This document shows positions 6,128-9,738 of a stretch of DNA of 9,738 nt, piece by piece; position 1 is the stretch's first letter, and each line of letters begins with the position of its first letter. The notes below the pieces were generated by a model that saw only the letters and a program-made list of their open reading frames with translations, was not told where the DNA came from and searched no databases. The translations under genes were made by a program, and so were the position numbers. The stretch is taken from positions 1 through 9,738 of the forward strand of contig JAEMTR010000043.1 of the NCBI GenBank assembly GCA_016462245.1, given 5' to 3'. The stretch is from Solirubrobacteraceae bacterium. GTDB lineage: Bacteria; Actinomycetota; Thermoleophilia; Solirubrobacterales; Solirubrobacteraceae.

Positions 6128-7081
6128 CTAGTCGCCGAGCTGCTCGAGAATCTCGCTCGCCGCACTTGCTGGATCAAGCTTGCGTTCGACGACGGCGTCA
6201 AAGAGCTTGCTGAAACTTTCGTCCTCGTCAACGCGCTTCTCTAGGTCGCGGCGCATCCGATGTGTACAGATCGAGATCACTTCACTGCGCAGGTTGCGGC
6301 GACGGCGCTCGGCCAATGTTCCCTCGGCCTCAATGAAGGCGCGGTGAGCGTCTAGTTCCTCGGCCAACTCGGCAACGCCGTCACCGCGCAGCGCCTCGGT
6401 CTTAACGATCGGCGTCGGCCGCCCGTCGGACGGGGCGAGGCTGAGGACGCCGCGAATTTCGCGCACCATCGTCTCCGTCATCGGGTGGTCGCACTTGTTG
6501 ATCACGATGATGTCAGGAATCTCCATCACGCCAGCCTTGAGCGCCTGGATTGAGTCGCCAGAGCCGGGCATCAGGACGAGCACGATCGTGTCGGCGTGGT
6601 CGATGATGTCGACCTCGGCCTGGCCTACGCCGACCGTCTCAAGGAAGATGTCTTGGCGGCCGGCGGCGTCCATCAGCAGCGCCGTCTGTAGCGCCGCTTC
6701 GCTGAGCCCGCCAAGCGCGCCGCGGTTCGCCATCGAGCGGATAAAGACTCCTTGATCAAGAAAGTGGTCGGTCAGACGGATGCGATCGCCGAGCAGCGCG
6801 CCTTGCGTGAAGGGCGAGGATGGATCGATCGAGAGCACGCCGACGCTGCGACCCTGCTCGCGCCGCAGCGCCGTCAACGAGCTGATCAGTGTTGACTTGC
6901 CTGCTCCGGGAGCACCGGTGCATCCGACGATCGCGGCCTTACCAGTGTGTGGATAGACCTCGCGCACGAGCTCCCAGCCGCGCGGATCATCGGACTCAAC
7001 GAGTGTTATTGCCCGCGCCAGCGCGCGCTGATCGCCTGCCAGTAGGCGCTCTGCGAGGGTGTCGGCGGCGGCTGGAGTCAC
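6128..7081 (-). CDS. meaB: MeaB-type G3E GTPase, B12 acyl-CoA mutase chaperone
   Basis: A 317-residue P-loop GTPase of the MeaB/ArgK family, which loads adenosylcobalamin into methylmalonyl- or isobutyryl-CoA mutase and protects or reactivates the enzyme. Motifs: Walker A GAPGAGKST (56-64), DPSSPF (86-91), GDRIR (98-102), RGALGGLSEA (120-129), ETVGVGQAEVD (148-158) at switch II, and NKCD (195-198) for guanine recognition. The length and the C-terminal helical dimerisation arm agree with MeaB. The GTG at 7081 gives the expected N-terminus (LAERLLAGDQRALARAIT). GAAGG precedes it very closely, and a TANNNT box lies 8 nt upstream, so initiation may be leaderless. It is transcribed on its own strand, separated from the mutase gene at 1-338 by the plus-strand pair, and converges on the membrane protein gene with only 15 bp between stops. 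If the mutase is an isobutyryl-CoA mutase, this would be its stand-alone GTPase partner. Confidence 0.94.
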   Translation of the reverse strand: MTPAAADTLAERLLAGDQRALARAITLVESDDPRGWELVREVYPHTGKAAIVGCTGAPGAGKSTLISSLTALRREQGRSVGVLSIDPSSPFTQGALLGDRIRLTDHFLDQGVFIRSMANRGALGGLSEAALQTALLMDAAGRQDIFLETVGVGQAEVDIIDHADTIVLVLMPGSGDSIQALKAGVMEIPDIIVINKCDHPMTETMVREIRGVLSLAPSDGRPTPIVKTEALRGDGVAELAEELDAHRAFIEAEGTLAERRRRNLRSEVISICTHRMRRDLEKRVDEDESFSKLFDAVVERKLDPASAASEILEQLGD

Positions 7082-7089
7082 GGCCTTCG

Positions 7090-7095
7090 AGGTTA
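7090..7095 (-). promoter_or_regulatory. Possible -10 box of meaB
   Basis: TAACCT on the minus strand, a TANNNT box ending 8 nt before the GTG at 7081. The spacing is that of a leaderless or near-leaderless transcript. No -35 box could be recognised. Confidence 0.3.
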
Positions 7096-7111
7096 GCGGG
7101 CGGGCCGGTGG

Positions 7112-7149
7112 TTGGGCGATCGGCGAGCCCCCCGGCTAGGCTTGCCGGG
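7112..7149 (+). promoter_or_regulatory. Predicted leaderless promoter with inverted repeat, acyltransferase gene
   Basis: TTGGGC (7112-7117) and TAGGCT (7137-7142), 19 bp apart, form a plausible -35/-10 pair; the -10 ends 9 nt before the ATG at 7152. The -10 hexamer lies in the centre of a perfect inverted repeat, CCCGGC (7131-7136) and GCCGGG (7144-7149), 7 bases apart, which could be an operator or a start-proximal hairpin. No Shine-Dalgarno is present. It shares a 70-bp divergent gap with meaB. Confidence 0.35.
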
Positions 7150-7151
7150 CA

Positions 7152-7838
7152 ATGGAAACAGCCGCTCCAACGCGCGATCCAGCGAGCCAGCAGGATCAGC
7201 CACAGCCTCGCCCCACGCCCGCCCCGCTGCGCGGCGGGCCGATCGCCTTTCTGCGCTTCGCGGCGGCGAACGGAATGCTCAACTTCAAGTACGCGAGGCT
7301 GGTTGCTCGCTGGGCTTGGCTGAAGCTGCGCTGGCGCGGGCGCCTACGCGGCGACGGCCTCTTCTTCGTCTGCCCGGATGTGACCTTTGAGATTGGCCGC
7401 GAGGCGGTAGTCGAACTGGGCCGCTGGTCTTGGATCGGCGACGGCTGCAAGATCCGCGCGCACGAGGGAGTCGTCAGCATCGGCGACCGCACTGTGCTCG
7501 GCCAGGAGTGCACGATCTCGGCTTTCCAGCAGGTTTCAATCGGCAGCGAATGCATTCTCGCCGACCGCGTGATGCTGATCGACTTTGACCACACAACCAA
7601 TGATGTCGAACGGCCAATTCGCGACCAAGGAATTTACAAACGTGACGTTCGCGTCGGCAGCAACGTTTGGATCGGTTACGGCGCCTGCCTACTGCGCGGC
7701 GTCACGGTGGGCGACAACTCGATCCTCGGCAGCCTCGCCGTTGTTACTCGCGACGTTGAAGAGAACGCCGTCGTTGGCGGTTCACCGGCGCGCCTGTTGC
7801 GGGTCCGCGAACAGCCTGAAACTCTTCGCTGGCGCTAA
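7152..7838 (+). CDS. Left-handed beta-helix O-acyltransferase (WcaF/maltose acetyltransferase-like)
   Basis: A 228-residue hexapeptide-repeat acyltransferase, the fold that uses acetyl-CoA or another acyl-CoA to acylate sugar hydroxyls. A Gln/Pro-rich N-terminal tail (1-27) is followed by an amphipathic aromatic segment (31-62) that may touch the membrane. The repeats run from about 76 to 200: FEIGREAVVELG, WIGDGCKIRA, VSIGDRTVLG, VSIGSECILA, then VRVGSNVWIGYGACLLRGVT and VGDNSILGSLAVV. DFDHTTND (144-151) holds His147 at the catalytic position of the maltose/galactoside acetyltransferase group, and NAVVGGSPARLLR (205-217) is the typical C-terminal cap. The ATG at 7152 has no ribosome site but is preceded by a TANNNT box. 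Its TAA overlaps the stop of the convergent glycosyltransferase, which makes a shared polysaccharide or glycolipid role attractive: it could O-acylate a glucan or a surface glycan. The acceptor is unknown. Confidence 0.9.
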   Translation: METAAPTRDPASQQDQPQPRPTPAPLRGGPIAFLRFAAANGMLNFKYARLVARWAWLKLRWRGRLRGDGLFFVCPDVTFEIGREAVVELGRWSWIGDGCKIRAHEGVVSIGDRTVLGQECTISAFQQVSIGSECILADRVMLIDFDHTTNDVERPIRDQGIYKRDVRVGSNVWIGYGACLLRGVTVGDNSILGSLAVVTRDVEENAVVGGSPARLLRVREQPETLRWR

Positions 7839-9028
7839 GCCTTGCTGCGCGAGCTGGCCAGCGCCGCGTCGTAGAGCTCGCTCGTTTCGCGCGCCACGTC
7901 AACCCAGTCGAAGCCAAGCACGTGCTCCGAGGCCTCCGCGATAAGTCGCTCGCGCAGCTCGGCGTCGGTCAGCATCCGCTCAATCATCACGCCGAGGTGG
8001 TCGGCGTCGCCGCCGTTGAAGCGCAGCCCCACGCGCTCACCGGACGGGACGACCTCGCGCAGTCCGCCGGTGTCGGCGACGATGCAAGGGCAGCCGCTGG
8101 CCATCGCTTCAAGCGCGACTAGGCCGAACGGTTCGTAAAGGCTTGGGATCACGCAAAGGTCGGCGATCCGGTAGAGCGAATGGAGCACGTCGTCGCCGAT
8201 CCAGCCAAGAAAAGTTCCGTACTCGCCCAGGCCAAGCTCCTGCGCCTGCTGTTTGAGCTCCGCTTCGTGGGTTCCGGAGCCAGCGACGAGGAAGCGAACC
8301 TTGCCAACCCGTTCGATGATCGGTGGAAGCGCCTCAAGCGCTAGCTGGAAGCCCTTCTCGTAGACGAGGCGGCCAACGAGAATCACGAGCTGCTCGTCAG
8401 GCGCGGCGAACTTGGCGCGCAGCGTTTCGAGGTCATCAACCGGCTGCAGGTCGAGCGGGTCGATCCCGTTGGCAATCACATCAACGCTTGCTTCATCGAG
8501 ATCGAAGATGTCGGCGACATGGCCGCGCATGTAATAGGAGCAGGTGATCAGCCGGTCGGCGCGCGCCGCCATTGTCCGTTCAACGCCGTGGATCCAGCTC
8601 TGCGGGTGCTTGTCGACCCAGCCCTGGTGGCGGCCGTACTCGGTCGCGTGGATCGTCACGATCAGCGGGCAACGGAAGCGGTTGGCGAGGTGGTCGCCGG
8701 CTACGAAGACAAGCCAGTCGTGGCCATGGACGATGTCAAAGTCGTAGCGGTCACCAAGCTCGACGCCGGCCGCCAACATGTCGGCGTTCATGTGCTCAAT
8801 CCAAGTGACAAATTCGCCAAGGTCGCCAGGGCGGCTTGGTTCAGGGACTCGGTGAACGATTACGCCGGCGACCTCCTCCTCGGCCAGAAGTTGACCGTCC
8901 CCGCGCGTGAGCACGTGAACGTCAACACCCTGCACTACGAGCTGCTCAGCGAGCTTGCGCACATGGCGCGCCAAGCCGCCCTCGACGACGGGCGGGTACT
9001 CCCAGGAAAGAATCAGAACTCGGGTCAT
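7835..9028 (-). CDS. GT4-family glycosyltransferase (glycogen synthase/Rv3032-like)
   Basis: A 397-residue GT-B fold retaining glycosyltransferase. The N-terminal domain begins RVLILSWEYPPVVEGGLARH (3-22), the glycine-rich acceptor-side loop seen in glycogen/starch synthases and their GT4 relatives, and contains HGHDW (101-105). The C-terminal nucleotide-sugar domain has VGRLVYEKGF (218-227) with the Arg/Lys pair R220 and K225, GWIGDDVLHSLYRIADLCVI (275-294) and the EX7E motif EPFGLVALE (299-307), then ASGCPCIVADTGGLREVV. The likely reaction is alpha-1,4-glucosyl transfer from UDP-/ADP-glucose or maltose-1-phosphate synthesis (GlgM type); the donor is not decidable here. The ATG at 9028 overlaps the stop of the upstream GH57 gene as ATGA, implying translational coupling and joint action of an elongating transferase and a branching enzyme. 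The order GH57 then GT4 matches the mycobacterial Rv3031-Rv3032 pair for methylglucose lipopolysaccharide, so that pathway or ordinary glycogen synthesis are the two main readings. Confidence 0.92.
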   Translation of the reverse strand: MTRVLILSWEYPPVVEGGLARHVRKLAEQLVVQGVDVHVLTRGDGQLLAEEEVAGVIVHRVPEPSRPGDLGEFVTWIEHMNADMLAAGVELGDRYDFDIVHGHDWLVFVAGDHLANRFRCPLIVTIHATEYGRHQGWVDKHPQSWIHGVERTMAARADRLITCSYYMRGHVADIFDLDEASVDVIANGIDPLDLQPVDDLETLRAKFAAPDEQLVILVGRLVYEKGFQLALEALPPIIERVGKVRFLVAGSGTHEAELKQQAQELGLGEYGTFLGWIGDDVLHSLYRIADLCVIPSLYEPFGLVALEAMASGCPCIVADTGGLREVVPSGERVGLRFNGGDADHLGVMIERMLTDAELRERLIAEASEHVLGFDWVDVARETSELYDAALASSRSKA

Positions 9029-9738
9029 GGCTCAAGCAGCGGTGCGAGGCTCAGCGTTGGCGCAAGATTGCGCAGCGCAGCTTCGCCCAAGGGTACCGAG
9101 GACAGCTCTGCGTTGAAGTTGTCGAGGTGGGCGCCGAATCGCGCCAGTGGATAAGGGCCGGCGAGATCATCTGTCTCGAGGAAGGCCCAGTCGCTGGCCT
9201 GCAGCGCCAACAACTCCCGCGCGGCGCGCGGCGGCAGGGCAGGCCCTGCGGCAAGCGCGCGCAGCTCAGCATCGCGCGCTCGGCCGGTGATCGCGGCGAC
9301 CTTCGGTGACGACCAGGTGCGCAGCGAATTCGCTTTGCCCCAGCTCGTCGCGCGGTCGAGGCCGATCGGCCAGGGGTCGGCTTCGACTTGCTCGAGCGCG
9401 TCGTCGAGCGGGGTGAGTTCAACGCCGCGCTGCTGGCAGGCTTCTACGAAGGCCGCAAGGAAGGTCGGTCCTTCGTGCCACCAGAGGCCGAAGAGCTCGG
9501 TGTCGAAGGCCAGCGTGCAGAGCCCTCCGTCTGCCACGCGCTCGGCGCAGCGCTCGGCGAAGTGATCGGCATCGTCTCTGGCCTGCTGTTCGGCTCGCTG
9601 GCTGTCATAAACCTCGCCGTCGTTGGCCCACGGACGATGGTCGTAAGTCGTGCGGTGGTGGTTGTCACGGTAAGCGCCGCCGGCCGGATAGCCGCCGGAG
9701 CCCCAGACGAGATCAACTAGGGCGCGATCGTTCTGCAC
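9025..9738 (-). CDS. GH57 1,4-alpha-glucan branching enzyme (DUF1957), C-terminal part
   Basis: The last 237 codons of a GH57 branching enzyme; the N-terminal barrel with the catalytic Glu lies beyond base 9738, and the codon at the edge is internal. The enzyme cuts an alpha-1,4 chain and rejoins it through alpha-1,6. Visible are the barrel end VWGSGGYPAGGAYRDN (10-25), then LAFDTELFGLWWHEGPTFL (77-95), in which Asp79 is the family's catalytic acid/base, and the helical C-terminal DUF1957 region with ATSWGKANSLRTW, LLALQASDWAFL and a final helix near LARFGAHLDNFNAEL. Relatives usually read FGHWW where this protein has FGLWW. The stop overlaps the GT4 gene's ATG (ATGA), so the two are one transcript with this gene first. 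Together they would build a branched alpha-glucan in the cytoplasm: glycogen, or a methylated/acylated glucose polymer as in mycobacteria. Confidence 0.92.
   Translation of the reverse strand: MQNDRALVDLVWGSGGYPAGGAYRDNHHRTTYDHRPWANDGEVYDSQRAEQQARDDADHFAERCAERVADGGLCTLAFDTELFGLWWHEGPTFLAAFVEACQQRGVELTPLDDALEQVEADPWPIGLDRATSWGKANSLRTWSSPKVAAITGRARDAELRALAAGPALPPRAARELLALQASDWAFLETDDLAGPYPLARFGAHLDNFNAELSSVPLGEAALRNLAPTLSLAPLLEP

Noticed and set aside
8519..9154. 211-codon plus-strand open frame over the GT4 and GH57 genes
   Set aside because: It is antisense to conserved motifs of both genes and its translation matches nothing recognisable.
1..9738. Mobile elements, CRISPR arrays, tRNA/rRNA genes, riboswitches
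   Set aside because: No transposase, terminal repeats, spaced direct repeats or recognisable RNA-gene cores were seen, and the gaps between genes are all under 100 bases.

Overview
The window reads as a compact, GC-rich chromosomal segment of an actinobacterium. The basis is the codon bias, the GTG starts, the TANNNT boxes placed just upstream of start codons, and the pairing of a GH57 branching enzyme with a GT4 glycosyltransferase. Thermoleophilia (Solirubrobacter/Gaiella relatives) is a reasonable guess, but rank below phylum cannot be shown from this sequence. Nine genes fill almost all of it, two of them cut by the window edges. No intergenic gap exceeds 100 bases, and I see no RNA gene, mobile element or CRISPR array.

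Region 1 (1-3528, minus strand) is a tight four-gene acyl-CoA operon, read right to left: acetyl-CoA acetyltransferase (thiolase), a HAD-IB phosphatase, an acyl-CoA dehydrogenase, and the N-terminus of a B12-dependent acyl-CoA mutase that runs off the left edge. Spacings are 11 bp, a TGATG overlap, and 42 bp. The mutase has Phe where methylmalonyl-CoA mutases have the substrate-selecting Tyr, which is the isobutyryl-CoA mutase signature. Region 2 (3529-3624) is a divergent promoter region with a perfect inverted repeat over the minus-strand -35 box.

Region 3 (3625-6112, plus strand) holds a second acyl-CoA dehydrogenase followed 19 bp later by a multi-pass membrane protein resembling GT-C glycosyltransferases. 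Region 4 (6128-7081, minus) is a MeaB-type GTPase, the chaperone of B12 acyl-CoA mutases. Together regions 1, 3 and 4 suggest a module that interconverts and oxidises short-chain acyl-CoAs: isobutyryl-/n-butyryl-CoA isomerisation, dehydrogenation and thiolysis. Enoyl-CoA hydratase, 3-hydroxyacyl-CoA dehydrogenase and the B12-binding mutase subunit are not in the window.

Region 5 (7152-9738) is an alpha-glucan/polysaccharide module: a left-handed beta-helix O-acyltransferase (plus), whose stop codon overlaps that of a convergent GT4 glycosyltransferase, itself coupled through an ATGA overlap to the C-terminal part of a GH57 1,4-alpha-glucan branching enzyme that enters from the right edge. The GH57-GT4 pairing resembles the mycobacterial Rv3031-Rv3032 locus for methylglucose lipopolysaccharide, and an adjacent acyltransferase makes an acylated glucan product conceivable. 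None of the genes looks broken, and I found no clear novel defence or mobile system.
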